This document shows positions 1 through 9,760 of a stretch of 64,000 bases of DNA, piece after piece. The notes under the pieces were generated by a model. The model did not search any database and was not told where the DNA came from. It worked only from the letters and a program-made list of their open reading frames with translations. A program made the position numbers and the translations under genes. Origin of the DNA: Flavobacteriaceae bacterium (GTDB lineage Bacteria; Bacteroidota; Bacteroidia; Flavobacteriales; Flavobacteriaceae); NCBI GenBank assembly GCA_029248405.1, contig JAQWJJ010000006.1:1-64000 (forward strand). The letters are read 5' to 3'. Position 1 is the stretch's first letter. Each line of letters opens with the position of its first letter.

Positions 1-21
1 GTCTAATTTAGCAGATAAATA

Positions 22-56
22 AAAACGGTTACACTTTATAATAGTATAACCGTTTT
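22..56 (-). terminator. Rho-independent terminator of the tRNA gene
   Basis: Perfect 10-bp inverted repeat (AAAACGGTTA at 22-31 with TAACCGTTTT at 47-56). On the minus strand the stem runs into TTTTTATTT. It lies 10 nt after the tRNA 3' end, so it most simply ends the tRNA transcript. The other side also has a T-rich tail, so it may act in both directions. Confidence 0.75.
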
Positions 57-66
57 ATTGTTTTAG

Positions 67-139
<73 letters not shown>

Positions 140-149
140 ATTTGAATAG

Positions 150-177
150 CAAAAATACGAACAAAACACATTCCCAA
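150..177 (-). promoter_or_regulatory. Promoter of tRNA-fMet (Bacteroidota type)
   Basis: On the minus strand TTG (177-175), 17 nt, then TATTTTTG (157-150) match the Bacteroidota -33 TTG / -7 TAnnTTTG consensus. The predicted start is a few bases before the mature tRNA 5' end at 139. A second TTG at 181-179 gives a 21-nt spacer. Confidence 0.65.
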
Positions 178-230
178 CCAAGCATTATGACATATTTATT
201 CTCAATAAAATTGCCTACTTGGTGCACATA

Positions 231-257
231 AAAAAAGCCGCTCAAAGAGCGGCTTTT
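231..257 (-). terminator. Terminator of the proteorhodopsin gene
   Basis: An 11-bp perfect stem (233-243 with 247-257) with a 3-nt loop, GC-rich core GCCGCTC/GAGCGGC and a T-tract on the minus strand. It lies 19 nt after the proteorhodopsin stop codon and makes that gene monocistronic. Confidence 0.85.
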
Positions 258-275
258 CCAAATAATAAAGAGTTC

Positions 276-998
276 TTATTTTTCGCTTTGCTTGGCTACA
301 GCCAAACCATAAACCACTAATCCGAATCCAATTTTATTGATGGCATCTCCAATGTTATAAATAACATTCATATCCAAACCACCAAAGATACTGTCGTACC
401 ATCCTGGAGTACCAGCCATGTATCCAATTGGATAAATAGCCCATCCTACAAGTACGAACCAACATAACATTTTGTGAGCAGAAAGGGTCGCCCCTCCAGC
501 TTCTACGGCCAGCTTCTTGGCAGAACCCATCCATATATCATAGACGATAACGAAATAAGCGATTCCTGAAATCAATCCCCAAACCTGGGCATTGTCACGG
601 TCAATTGCTTCACCCCAGTAACCTGTAACGAGCATGACTACCGAAAGGAAAATCATACGCCACATAAGTGACTTTTTCGCTCCGGCTACTTTAAGGATAA
701 GATAAAATTCAACACACATTAACGGCACTGTCAGAATCCAATCAACATAACGGAAAGCCGTTACATTAGTTAACTCACCAGCCATAGACGCGTCACGCAT
801 GTACCAGTAGTGCACTGCAGCAATGAACGTAATTAATCCAGAAACAAGAATCGAAGTTCTCCATTTTGAATCAAAGCTATTCATTGATAAGAAAAAGAAG
901 GCAGAAGCTGCCATCATGGCCATACACCCTATAAAGAATGTAAAGTTCACTGGACTACCTACGTCGCCAGCAAGTAAAGGTAAAATTAAGTTTGTCAT
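276..998 (-). CDS. Proteorhodopsin, green-tuned light-driven proton pump
   Basis: Seven-helix microbial rhodopsin of 240 residues in the inner membrane; light drives proton export. Visible motifs: RYVDWILTVPL in helix C with proton acceptor D86, T90 and proton donor E97, the D-T-E triad of proton-pumping proteorhodopsins. H63 matches the histidine that pairs with the acceptor Asp. K222 in DAINKIGFG is the retinal Schiff-base lysine. M94 occupies the spectral-tuning site (position 105 in the reference protein); Met or Leu there gives green absorption and Gln gives blue. The hydrophobic N-terminus probably includes a short cleavable segment. It has its own terminator and is divergent from blh, which makes its chromophore. 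No carotenoid synthesis genes are adjacent. Confidence 0.97.
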   Translation of the reverse strand: MTNLILPLLAGDVGSPVNFTFFIGCMAMMAASAFFFLSMNSFDSKWRTSILVSGLITFIAAVHYWYMRDASMAGELTNVTAFRYVDWILTVPLMCVEFYLILKVAGAKKSLMWRMIFLSVVMLVTGYWGEAIDRDNAQVWGLISGIAYFVIVYDIWMGSAKKLAVEAGGATLSAHKMLCWFVLVGWAIYPIGYMAGTPGWYDSIFGGLDMNVIYNIGDAINKIGFGLVVYGLAVAKQSEK

Positions 999-1105
999 GG
1001 TAATTAGTTTTTTTGTTGAATAATTGAATCATAAATTTAAACAAATTTTAGATTTCACCAAATTAAAATTCATTTTTTCTTAAATTTAGGGTATTGATCA
1101 TTGGA

Positions 1106-2014
1106 ATGAATAATAATTTTAACACTATAATTACTGTATTCGTAATTTGGCTGTCCCTCTACATGAGTGCACAAGTCGAACTCATGGTGTCTGGCGTTTT
1201 TGTCCTTTCACTCGGACTCATGCATGGTTCCAATGACATTAATTTACTTGAAGGCAATCGGCAGAAGTACAAGCAAATGAATAAATGGAAACTCATCCTG
1301 AGCTATGTCGGCTTTGGCGCAGTCATTTTTCTCTCTGTTTTCTATTTTCGCCGCATCGGGATGTTGTTTTTTTTGGGGTTCAGTAGTTATCACTTTGGCG
1401 AACAACACCTTCATCATCGTCTCAAGGAGCTGCCAAGGCGAGGCATCCATTTTGTGACCTATGGTCTATTTATTTTTCTCTTAATATTTGCCACGCATGC
1501 GCAGGAGGTGACCTATCTTGTGATCCATATGATTGGCCTTGACATCAGCGGTGTGCCACTTGTCGCCCTGACCCAAATTGTCTTTGGTGTTCTATTATTA
1601 ATGTGGCTCATCGACTACAGATTTTTCAAAAAAAACATATTGCGCGAGCTTTTTTATTTACTCTTGTTTCTCGTCGTTTTCTATAATACGGATTTGTATT
1701 TGGCCTTTGCCGTTTACTTTGTGGTATGGCATGCAATACCATCTATAAGAGATCAGATACTGCTGCAAGAGACACTTGTCAACAAGGCGACTCTCGTAGC
1801 TTATTTCAAGAAAAGTGCGATATACTGGATCATCTCTCTTGTGGGGGTTTTTGCTTTGGCTCAGGCATTCTATGTTTTTGGAGAACAACTACTGCCAGTA
1901 CTTTTTGCAGCCTCGGTAGCCATCACCTTTCCACACGTATATTTGATCCGAAAATTATTGTCAGTCCGTGCGGTTCAACAAAAAATCATTCGTGACCCTA
2001 AAATGCGACATTGA
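1106..2014 (+). CDS. blh: Brp/Blh beta-carotene 15,15'-dioxygenase
   Basis: Integral membrane enzyme that cleaves beta-carotene into two retinals, supplying the proteorhodopsin chromophore. Family histidine motifs are present: LGLMHGSND near the N-terminus, SSYHFGEQHLHH, VVWHAIPS, and FPHVYL near the C-terminus, all set among hydrophobic helices. I chose the ATG at 1106 (302 aa); an in-frame TTG at 1094 would add four residues. It shares a 107-bp AT-rich divergent region with the proteorhodopsin gene. Its 3' end overlaps the convergent TolC-like gene by 17 bp, with no terminator visible between them. Confidence 0.93.
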   Translation: MNNNFNTIITVFVIWLSLYMSAQVELMVSGVFVLSLGLMHGSNDINLLEGNRQKYKQMNKWKLILSYVGFGAVIFLSVFYFRRIGMLFFLGFSSYHFGEQHLHHRLKELPRRGIHFVTYGLFIFLLIFATHAQEVTYLVIHMIGLDISGVPLVALTQIVFGVLLLMWLIDYRFFKKNILRELFYLLLFLVVFYNTDLYLAFAVYFVVWHAIPSIRDQILLQETLVNKATLVAYFKKSAIYWIISLVGVFALAQAFYVFGEQLLPVLFAASVAITFPHVYLIRKLLSVRAVQQKIIRDPKMRH

Positions 2015-3335
2015 GCAGCTGACCGGTTTGTTGAAGAAACTCTAGCTCTGCTAATTTGGCCTGATACTTAGCCCCGTTAGCACTGATCTGAGCGTTGAGT
2101 AAATTGACTTGAGCCTGCCGCAATTCAACAGAGGTCAATTGTCCCAAACTAAAACGCTCTAAAGACCGATCATAATTGTTTCGAGCAGTGGCGACAGATT
2201 GATCCAATAGTGAAAATATTTGGCGTTTTACAGTGACCATCTCTCTGGTATTCATAAGGTCTTTTTGCACTTGAGCGCGGACTTGCGCTAATGCCAACTC
2301 CTGGTTCTCTATTGAAATTCTGCTGTTCCTCAACGCCGTCACTGACGTCCCTCCATCAAAGATATTCCAACTCAATTGTAATCCCGCTGATGCTCCGCTA
2401 CTGATGCTCTTAGTCGCGAAACCCGTAGCAGGAAAAAGGCCCTCATTCCAACCATACGACCCAGTAAGCCCGAGTCTCGGTAAAAGCAATGACTTTTGAA
2501 ACTTTGCAATTAAAACACCGATTTCTTTATTTGATTCAGCTTGCTGTATCCTTACATTTTGACTCGGAGCTAAGGCCGCACTCTCTTCAAGGACAAGACC
2601 ATTCAAAAAAACTAAATCAGTATCTACCTCATAATCTCGGGCGATATCAGTATTCAAAATCAGCGATAAGTCTCGTTTTGAATTGCGCAACAGCTGCTCA
2701 CCATTCATTAGTGCAATACTATCATTAACCATATCCACCTCTGCTGTAAGGACATCCAGCTTGGTTCTTTGGCCATAATCAAATCCATAAGTCACTCTCA
2801 GCAATCGGTCTTTGGTATTGTTTAATGTCTGCTGTAATATGGCTTGATTCTCTGTCAAGCGCGCCACTTCATAGTAAACAGAAAATAATTGCAACACGGT
2901 CAATTCGATCGTCTCTCTTACCTCAAACTGGGATAGCGCGTAGGTTTCTTGCAGTCGTTTATAATTATAAACACGACCGAGGCCATCAAAGAGGGTATAG
3001 TTTAAATTTAAAGAGGCACTGAGGTTTTTAGTTTCTGCCCCTGTCACCTCGGTCACGGTACCATCACGAAAGGTCACCTCCTGATCTTCCAATCGATATC
3101 CGGCACTCGAATTAGCGGACACCGAAGGCAAAAAACCACTATTCATTAAGCGGGCGTTATTCTTGGCTTGATCTGCAGTGTTCTTACTGATTTGAATGCC
3201 AAAATTATGGGCCAACATTTGTGCCAATGCAGCTTCCTTGTCCAGGATTTCCAGAGCCTGACCAAACGTGTTGTGGGCTCCTGCAAGTATCATGCATATC
3301 ATCAAAACAAAACGGTACCTCATCATATCAGTCAT
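1998..3335 (-). CDS. TolC-family outer membrane efflux protein
   Basis: Outer-membrane channel of a tripartite efflux pump, 445 aa, with an N-terminal signal peptide (about residues 1-25, ending NTFGQA) followed by two repeats of the long-helix/beta-strand OEP fold. Periodic Leu/Ala-rich helices such as NNTKDRLLRVTYGFDYGQRT and the equivalent NNYDRSLERFSLGQLTSVEL near the C-terminus are typical. It is the last gene of the efflux operon. The start overlaps the RND gene stop by 8 bp; M4 at 3326 is an alternative start just after that stop. Substrate unknown. Confidence 0.92.
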   Translation of the reverse strand: MTDMMRYRFVLMICMILAGAHNTFGQALEILDKEAALAQMLAHNFGIQISKNTADQAKNNARLMNSGFLPSVSANSSAGYRLEDQEVTFRDGTVTEVTGAETKNLSASLNLNYTLFDGLGRVYNYKRLQETYALSQFEVRETIELTVLQLFSVYYEVARLTENQAILQQTLNNTKDRLLRVTYGFDYGQRTKLDVLTAEVDMVNDSIALMNGEQLLRNSKRDLSLILNTDIARDYEVDTDLVFLNGLVLEESAALAPSQNVRIQQAESNKEIGVLIAKFQKSLLLPRLGLTGSYGWNEGLFPATGFATKSISSGASAGLQLSWNIFDGGTSVTALRNSRISIENQELALAQVRAQVQKDLMNTREMVTVKRQIFSLLDQSVATARNNYDRSLERFSLGQLTSVELRQAQVNLLNAQISANGAKYQAKLAELEFLQQTGQLLNVAF

Positions 3336-6300
3336 TGTTTATTTCTTTGGATCCATCCTTAGTCGAGCCTTCATTTATTTCTTGCGCAAAGTGGCCTTCC
3401 TTTATGGCACGTTCAAAATATTCGCGAGGCCTCAACTCATTATGAATCAACCAATGGATGCGCATCTTGAGCTCGTTGGTGACCGATAACAATAGCGGAA
3501 GTATGATCAGGGTCAATATCGTCGCGATGGCAATACCATAAGCAATGGAAATCGCCATAGGAATTAAGAATTGAGCCTGACGGCTCTTTTCGATTAACAA
3601 TGGACCAATTCCAGCGATAGTGGTCAATGATGTCAAGAAAATCGCCCGAAATCTGGATCGGCCAGCTCTGTACAATGCCTCTTCAAATTTAAGCCCTTCG
3701 CGCAAATAACTATTGAACTTACCGATAAGCACCAACCCATCATTGACCATGATACCAATCAAGGCAATGATGCCCAAAGCCGACAAGATATTTATTGGAA
3801 AATCATGAATCCAATGCCCCCAAGCCACCGCAATAAAACTGAACGGAATCATGACCAGCAATAGAAGAGGCTGGCTATAACTCCTAAAAGTAAATGCGAT
3901 GGTCATATAGATCAAGAAAATAATAATGGGCACAACAGTGCGCGCTGATTTTGTCAATTTATTGGCTTCACGATTTTGGCCTTCAAAGGATGCCGTTACC
4001 GTTGGATATTTAGACAGAATCCCTGGCATGATATCAGACTGGATGTCTGACAATATTTCGGTGGCGCTGCCCTTCGGGTTTTTCAAATCGGCATTGATCT
4101 GAATTTCTCGTAAACCATTGAGATGACTGATGCTCTCATCCCCTCTACTGATGCTATATGTCGCGATCTCACCAAAAGGCACACGGTCTCCACTTGGCGC
4201 GACCAGACGCATTTGATCCAAATCTGCTATAGACTCTCTATTGATTCGGTCATAGCGCACCCATACACGGATCTCATCCTGTCCACGCTGAAAACGCTGG
4301 GCCTGAAGCCCAAAAAACCCAGACCGCACTTGACTCATGACTTCTTGTAAGGTAAATCCAAGAGCGTAAGCGGTCTCGTTGAGCACCACATTGATCTCCT
4401 TAATGCCCTCTGGATCGGTATCAGCAACGTCTGCCAGTAGCGCATTTTGGGTCAGCGCGACCAACAACTCTTCTTTGGCGGCTTTGAGCTCGGCTGTATT
4501 GCTCCCTAATAAAGAAATTGACACAGGACTCCCACCAAAATTACTCCCCGATCCATAGGTCAGCCGCTCTACACCGTATATAGGACCTACTGCCTGTCTT
4601 ATGGCATTTGTGATCTCTGGCGAACTAAAATCCCGCTCCTCGCCGGGCAATAAATTAACACTTAAAGATGCCTTATTATTTCCAGGCCCCACTTGCTTGA
4701 CAATATTTTGAATCACCTCCATTTGTCCTGTTTGCCGCTCAGTGAAGTCCAAGTTCACTTGTTGGGCTGCCATTTCAATTTTACTGATCAAAGAGTCTGT
4801 AATGCTTGGGTTGGTGCCTTCAGGCATGAGCAAATCAATCCTTACTTGGTCGCTCGCGATCATTGGGAAAAATGCACCACGGATAATGCCTCCGCGCAGC
4901 GCCCCCACTGTAACAATCATGAGTGCCACAAGAATAGAAAAAGTAATGAATCGTTGCCGCAGAGCAAAGCGCAATACCGGGCTGTAAAGACGATCTCTCA
5001 AATAAACCATAAAGCGGTCGCCAATTTTATTAAGACCGCGCAATTTGGCAAAAACCCGTGCAAAAAACCCACGTGCCGGCTGCGCAGCGTTCTCTTTGAG
5101 TAAGGCTTTAGAATGCGCAATGTGGGCCGGCAGTATGATCAAAGCTTCGATTAAAGACACCGCCAAAGTCAATATCACCACAACACTCACCTCGCCAAAA
5201 AACGACCCAATTCTACCGTCGAGAAATAAAAACGTAGAGAAGGCCAAAATGGTTGTGATGATGGCACTCAGAATTGGGGGCAAAACTTCCATAGTTCCGT
5301 CAATAGCTGCTTGAACTCGAGGTTTGCCACGCTCATAGTGCTGGTATATATTTTCACTGATCACAATACCATCATCAACCAAAATACCGATGACAATGAT
5401 CATCCCAAATAGAGACAAGACATTGATGGTTACCCCAAAATACGCCGCAAAAATAAACATCCCCAAAAATGAGATGGGCAACCCAAACGCTACCCAAAAA
5501 GCCAATCGCGTATTCAAGAAAAACGATAAAAAGAACAAAACAAGCATGATCCCAATGGCACCATTCTCTAATAATAAGTCTGTTCTTTGCTCAAGAGTAA
5601 CGGCTGCATCATTAATAATGTGCAACACAACTCCAGTATGCGCTTCATTAAATTGCTCTATATAAGCTCTTACCTTAACTGATGTGCCGATGAGGTCTTC
5701 GTTATTGGTATTAGTGATGTTCACCACAACAGAAACATTACCATTGTAATAAGTCGCATTTGGGGACTCTGAAAAACGATCCCGCACTTGTGCAACATCA
5801 CTCAAACGTACCACAGAGCCATCACTATTACTGCGCACAACCAAATTATTGAGCTCAATGCCATAGTAGGCGCGATTATTGGCACGGATCAAATAATCTT
5901 CCGAATCCGTCTTAATGTTTCCCCCTGTTGTCAAAATATTGGCACGCGAAACAGCCGCTGCGACCTCAGTGAAACTCATATTGTAAGCCAATAGATCCTG
6001 TTCTTGAACAGCAATTTCTATTTCTTCTTCTGGATAACCCGATACACTGATCTGCGATATTCCATCAATCCGACGGAGGTCATTTTCTATTTGGCGACCA
6101 ATTTGTTTCAAGGCATTGAGTTGAATGTTCTCGCCAGAGATACTAAATTCTATTGTACGGCGGACATTTTCTTGTTTGGCCACAACCAATGGCTCCATTC
6201 CAGTTGGAAAATTCGGGACGCGATCGACAGCATTTTTGACTTCTGCCAAAAGCATATCGATATCTCTACCTGTTTCTATTTCAACTGTAATACTGCCACC

Positions 6301-6564
6301 ATTTTCTCGTGATACTGAGGTCACGCGGTCGATACCAATAAGTCCTTTGAGGTTATCCTCTACTTTTAAAACAATACCCTCTTCAATTTCTTGTGGCGCC
6401 GCTCCTGGATAAGCAATATTTATGGTAATGATTTCTGGATCTTGCAGAGGAAAAAAAGACGACTTAAGCTGGAGCATTCCCGCAATACCCAAAATCACAA
6501 ACGCCAAGATCACGACATTAACCGCGACCTCATACTTGATAAAGTAGGTGATTAACTTCCTCAT
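3328..6564 (-). CDS. RND-family efflux transporter, inner membrane pump
   Basis: A 1078-aa AcrB/MexB-type proton-driven pump. It has TM1 at about residues 14-31, a large periplasmic loop, a TM2-TM6 block from about 333, a second periplasmic loop, and a final TM block with GIIALIGIMVNDGLVLIGK. TM4 carries GILVDDGIV with the paired aspartates D397/D398 that relay protons in AcrB. The C-terminus is a cytoplasmic Glu/Asp/Lys-rich tail. It lies directly after the adaptor gene (zero spacing) and overlaps the TolC-type channel gene, so the three form one complete pump. The subfamily looks like hydrophobic/amphiphilic efflux and not metal efflux, because TM4 lacks the CusA-type DEE motif. Confidence 0.95.
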   Translation of the reverse strand: MRKLITYFIKYEVAVNVVILAFVILGIAGMLQLKSSFFPLQDPEIITINIAYPGAAPQEIEEGIVLKVEDNLKGLIGIDRVTSVSRENGGSITVEIETGRDIDMLLAEVKNAVDRVPNFPTGMEPLVVAKQENVRRTIEFSISGENIQLNALKQIGRQIENDLRRIDGISQISVSGYPEEEIEIAVQEQDLLAYNMSFTEVAAAVSRANILTTGGNIKTDSEDYLIRANNRAYYGIELNNLVVRSNSDGSVVRLSDVAQVRDRFSESPNATYYNGNVSVVVNITNTNNEDLIGTSVKVRAYIEQFNEAHTGVVLHIINDAAVTLEQRTDLLLENGAIGIMLVLFFLSFFLNTRLAFWVAFGLPISFLGMFIFAAYFGVTINVLSLFGMIIVIGILVDDGIVISENIYQHYERGKPRVQAAIDGTMEVLPPILSAIITTILAFSTFLFLDGRIGSFFGEVSVVVILTLAVSLIEALIILPAHIAHSKALLKENAAQPARGFFARVFAKLRGLNKIGDRFMVYLRDRLYSPVLRFALRQRFITFSILVALMIVTVGALRGGIIRGAFFPMIASDQVRIDLLMPEGTNPSITDSLISKIEMAAQQVNLDFTERQTGQMEVIQNIVKQVGPGNNKASLSVNLLPGEERDFSSPEITNAIRQAVGPIYGVERLTYGSGSNFGGSPVSISLLGSNTAELKAAKEELLVALTQNALLADVADTDPEGIKEINVVLNETAYALGFTLQEVMSQVRSGFFGLQAQRFQRGQDEIRVWVRYDRINRESIADLDQMRLVAPSGDRVPFGEIATYSISRGDESISHLNGLREIQINADLKNPKGSATEILSDIQSDIMPGILSKYPTVTASFEGQNREANKLTKSARTVVPIIIFLIYMTIAFTFRSYSQPLLLLVMIPFSFIAVAWGHWIHDFPINILSALGIIALIGIMVNDGLVLIGKFNSYLREGLKFEEALYRAGRSRFRAIFLTSLTTIAGIGPLLIEKSRQAQFLIPMAISIAYGIAIATILTLIILPLLLSVTNELKMRIHWLIHNELRPREYFERAIKEGHFAQEINEGSTKDGSKEINND

Positions 6565-7734
6565 CTACTGGAGACTTTGATTGGACTGTTCTGTATCATC
6601 TTGATCATAAATCTGAACCAACATGCCAGCAAATGCCCCTGCTACAGGTTTGATGACCACATCTGTATTGTCGGGAATACCAGTAACCACCATATCATTT
6701 GGGGTAAAATAAACAGGCACAACCGGCATCAAATCCAAAACTCCCTCTCGCACAACATAGACAAAACCTTCATTCACCAACAATTTTCTTGGCAATTTAA
6801 TGGCCTGACTCTGTGTCCGAGCAGGCAATTCTGCGGACAAATACATGCCTTCTTTTAGCCTATCGTCGCTCGAGCGCACAAAAATCTGCACCATCTGTGT
6901 CGCTTGATCGACTTTTTGATTTATCCTGGCCACTTTCCCAGTAAAAGTTTGAGCGCCATCTCTTGAGGACATCGACACATCTGCTCCCACAGACAAGAGA
7001 TCACTAACTTCTGGCGCTAGACTTAAAGCCAATTCATATGATCTATTATCAATATATTCTCCTAATTTTTGACCCGCACGAACCAAAGTTCCCTTCGTCA
7101 CATCGGCCTGAATGAGCACCCCATCAAATGGCGCCCTTATGGTATATTTTGCCAGTCGCTCTTCCATATTTTTCAGAGCGTAAAAGGCCGCCACAATTCC
7201 TCGACCTGTGATGAAAAACTGCTCTGACTCATCAATTGCTTCTGGCAAGTTGTTCAAAGGGGCCGTGACACTAAAACCCTTTGCATAAGCGGACCATTGG
7301 TCATAAGACCGGGGGTAGTCGAGTCGGAGATCAGCCAAGATACTGATGACTAAATTTTGAAATTCACTTTTGGCAGCAACCAATGAGGCCCGAAACTCTC
7401 GAGCATCTAAGCCAATAAGGATCTGGGTGCTCTTAAATGTTTGTCCCGCACGGAATTCTGCCGCACTTTGATCAAAAACGCCCTGGACCTCAGCATACAA
7501 CTCGAGACGATCCTTAGCCACAACAGAACCACTAGCCTGAGCCATAATAGGCACATCCCCATTTTCCGCTTGTTGCACAAAAACAGTTTTGATAATTTTC
7601 TTAACTGGAGGCTTGACGCGTGCATTGCTCTCAATCAGGTGCTGAGCATAAAAATATGCACCGACAATGATGACAACAGCAATGGCCGTATTGATGATTC
7701 TTCGCACGGATATAAGTTTAGTGAATAAGCCCAA
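6565..7734 (-). CDS. RND efflux periplasmic adaptor (membrane fusion protein)
   Basis: A 389-aa HlyD/AcrA-like adaptor anchored by one N-terminal transmembrane helix (about residues 13-30). There is no lipobox. The first lipoyl half (ASGSVVAKDRLELYAEVQG), a helical hairpin, the second lipoyl half (IRAPFDGVLIQADVTKGTLVRAGQKLGEY) and beta-barrel and membrane-proximal domains follow in order. It links the RND pump to the TolC-type channel. The stop abuts the RND start. It begins 38 bp after the ABC-F gene, with no terminator visible, so all four genes may be cotranscribed. Confidence 0.92.
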   Translation of the reverse strand: MGLFTKLISVRRIINTAIAVVIIVGAYFYAQHLIESNARVKPPVKKIIKTVFVQQAENGDVPIMAQASGSVVAKDRLELYAEVQGVFDQSAAEFRAGQTFKSTQILIGLDAREFRASLVAAKSEFQNLVISILADLRLDYPRSYDQWSAYAKGFSVTAPLNNLPEAIDESEQFFITGRGIVAAFYALKNMEERLAKYTIRAPFDGVLIQADVTKGTLVRAGQKLGEYIDNRSYELALSLAPEVSDLLSVGADVSMSSRDGAQTFTGKVARINQKVDQATQMVQIFVRSSDDRLKEGMYLSAELPARTQSQAIKLPRKLLVNEGFVYVVREGVLDLMPVVPVYFTPNDMVVTGIPDNTDVVIKPVAGAFAGMLVQIYDQDDTEQSNQSLQ

Positions 7735-7772
7735 ATTTAGGGGGTATTGCGCCTATTAATGTTAAACATTTC

Positions 7773-9695
7773 TTAAATTCTGCTGTGCTTTTCTAGCTTG
7801 AGCGATGCCTCTTCCCATTGACCCATAAGATCCTTTAAACTCGTTTTTTTTGACTCATATTTTTTGTAAAAATCGCCGTCAGCAGTGGTCTTTTCATAAT
7901 TTAAGGCCAATGCCTTATCCATATCCTTCAGCTCCTTTTCGACTTTGCTTACTTTCACCTCGAGCTTAGACAAACGATTTTGCAAAAATTTAAGTTCTTT
8001 CTGCCGATCTGGATCATGTTGTGTGCTTGCTGGTTTTTGCTTGGACAATTTGTCCGGCACTGTCCGTCGCTCTGCGTCCCGCAAATGACTGATATTCCGT
8101 TGCTCGAGGAAGTAATCAATATCTCCCAAATACTGTCGGATGGTACTATCCTTAAATTCGTATACCACATTGGTCAGGCCTTGAAGAAAATCCCGATCAT
8201 GAGACACGACAATCAGTGTCCCCTGAAAATTAAGCAAGGCCTCTTTGAGCACATTCTTTGACTTAATGTCCAAGTGATTGGTCGGCTCATCCATGACCAG
8301 GACATTAAAGGGTTGTAACAACAGCTTGGCCAGTGCCAAACGGTTGCGCTCTCCACCGGACAAAACCCTCACATACTTATCGACTTCCTCTCCACGAAAC
8401 AAAAAAGCACCCAAGATATCCCTCACTCTTGGTCTTGTGCGTTCATCTGCGGCATCAATCATGGTTTCTTCCACAGTTTTACTGCCCTCGAGATATTCGG
8501 CTTGATTTTGAGCAAAATAACCGATCTCTACATTATGGCCCAAAATAATGCTGCCTTGGTGCTTGAGCTCCCCAACAATCATTTTGGCAAGAGTCGATTT
8601 TCCTTGACCATTCTGTCCCACAAAGGCGGTCTTACTGTCGCGATCTATACGCAGGTCGATTTCATTCAAAACAACGTGATCGCCATAATTCTTGGAGGCC
8701 CTCTCTACAACTGCCACAACCTTACCTGGTGTTTTTGACAATGGGAAGCGGAGCGTCATGACCGAATTATCGTCCTCATCCACTTCAATACGATCGATTT
8801 TATCGAGTTTCTTGATCAGGGACTGTGCCATGGTGGCTTTAGAGGCCTTAGCGCGAAATTTTTCAATCAATTTGGCGGTCTGATCTATTTGCTTTTGTTG
8901 ATTTTTTTGGGCCGCAAGCTGCTGACCACGCAATTCATTTCGTGCCACTAAATATTTTGAGTAAGATTTTGGAATGTCATAAATTCGGCCCAATGAAATC
9001 TCAATAGTGCGGTTGGTCACTTGATCTAAGAACATGCGGTCATGACTGACTAATACGACAGCTCCAGAAAAGGCCTTGAGGAATTCTTCGAGCCATAATA
9101 TAGATTCTATATCCAAGTGATTGGTCGGCTCATCCAATAGCAACACATCATGATTTTGCAGCAAAAGCTTGGCCAACTCAATGCGCATGCGCCAACCGCC
9201 CGAAAAGGTATCCGTCTGCTTCTCAAAATCAGATCGCTTAAAGCCCAGTCCCAACAATATGCGCTCGGTATCTCCCTGGTAATTGTATCCACCATGAATT
9301 TCATATTGATTCTGGACGTCACTCAAACGTTCTATAAGTTCAGTGTAGCCATCGCTTTCATAGTCTGTTCGTGTGGCCAAATCATGGTTAATTTGATCAA
9401 GTTGCAGCTCGAGCGACTTAATTTGCTCAAAAGCTTGATAGGACTCTTCCAGGACATTTCGGCCTTGCACAAAATCAATATCTTGGCGCAAAAACCCAAC
9501 AGAAATTTCCTTATCCGTAGCAATTTGTCCCTTATCATATTCCTGATCCCCTGAGATGATTTTCAGTAGAGTGGATTTTCCTGCACCATTTTTACCCACC
9601 AATCCAACCCGGTCTCCACCATTAAGTTGAAAGGTAATGCCCTGGAAAAGGAACGAGCCTTGAAAGGCAACAGACAAATTATAAATATTCAGCAT
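7773..9695 (-). CDS. ABC-F family ATP-binding protein (Uup/EttA-like)
   Basis: Cytoplasmic 640-aa protein with two ABC ATPase domains and no membrane domain. Walker A1 is GKNGAGKS (residues 34-41) with signature FSGGW and DEPTNHLD. Walker A2 is GQNGQGKS with signature LSGGE and DEPTNHLD. The charged helical linker between them and a C-terminal Lys/Glu-rich coiled coil (about 555-635) are as in Uup. ABC-F proteins act on the ribosome E-site, in translation-factor or antibiotic-resistance roles; which applies here cannot be told. It sits upstream of an RND pump operon, 38 bp away. A near-promoter (TAAATTTTG) lies before its start. Confidence 0.93.
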   Translation of the reverse strand: MLNIYNLSVAFQGSFLFQGITFQLNGGDRVGLVGKNGAGKSTLLKIISGDQEYDKGQIATDKEISVGFLRQDIDFVQGRNVLEESYQAFEQIKSLELQLDQINHDLATRTDYESDGYTELIERLSDVQNQYEIHGGYNYQGDTERILLGLGFKRSDFEKQTDTFSGGWRMRIELAKLLLQNHDVLLLDEPTNHLDIESILWLEEFLKAFSGAVVLVSHDRMFLDQVTNRTIEISLGRIYDIPKSYSKYLVARNELRGQQLAAQKNQQKQIDQTAKLIEKFRAKASKATMAQSLIKKLDKIDRIEVDEDDNSVMTLRFPLSKTPGKVVAVVERASKNYGDHVVLNEIDLRIDRDSKTAFVGQNGQGKSTLAKMIVGELKHQGSIILGHNVEIGYFAQNQAEYLEGSKTVEETMIDAADERTRPRVRDILGAFLFRGEEVDKYVRVLSGGERNRLALAKLLLQPFNVLVMDEPTNHLDIKSKNVLKEALLNFQGTLIVVSHDRDFLQGLTNVVYEFKDSTIRQYLGDIDYFLEQRNISHLRDAERRTVPDKLSKQKPASTQHDPDRQKELKFLQNRLSKLEVKVSKVEKELKDMDKALALNYEKTTADGDFYKKYESKKTSLKDLMGQWEEASLKLEKHSRI

Positions 9696-9760
9696 GTGTG
9701 GATCAAAACAAAATTTAGTTGTGCAAATATCCTTAAATTTACACTCGCAAAAAAATTAGA

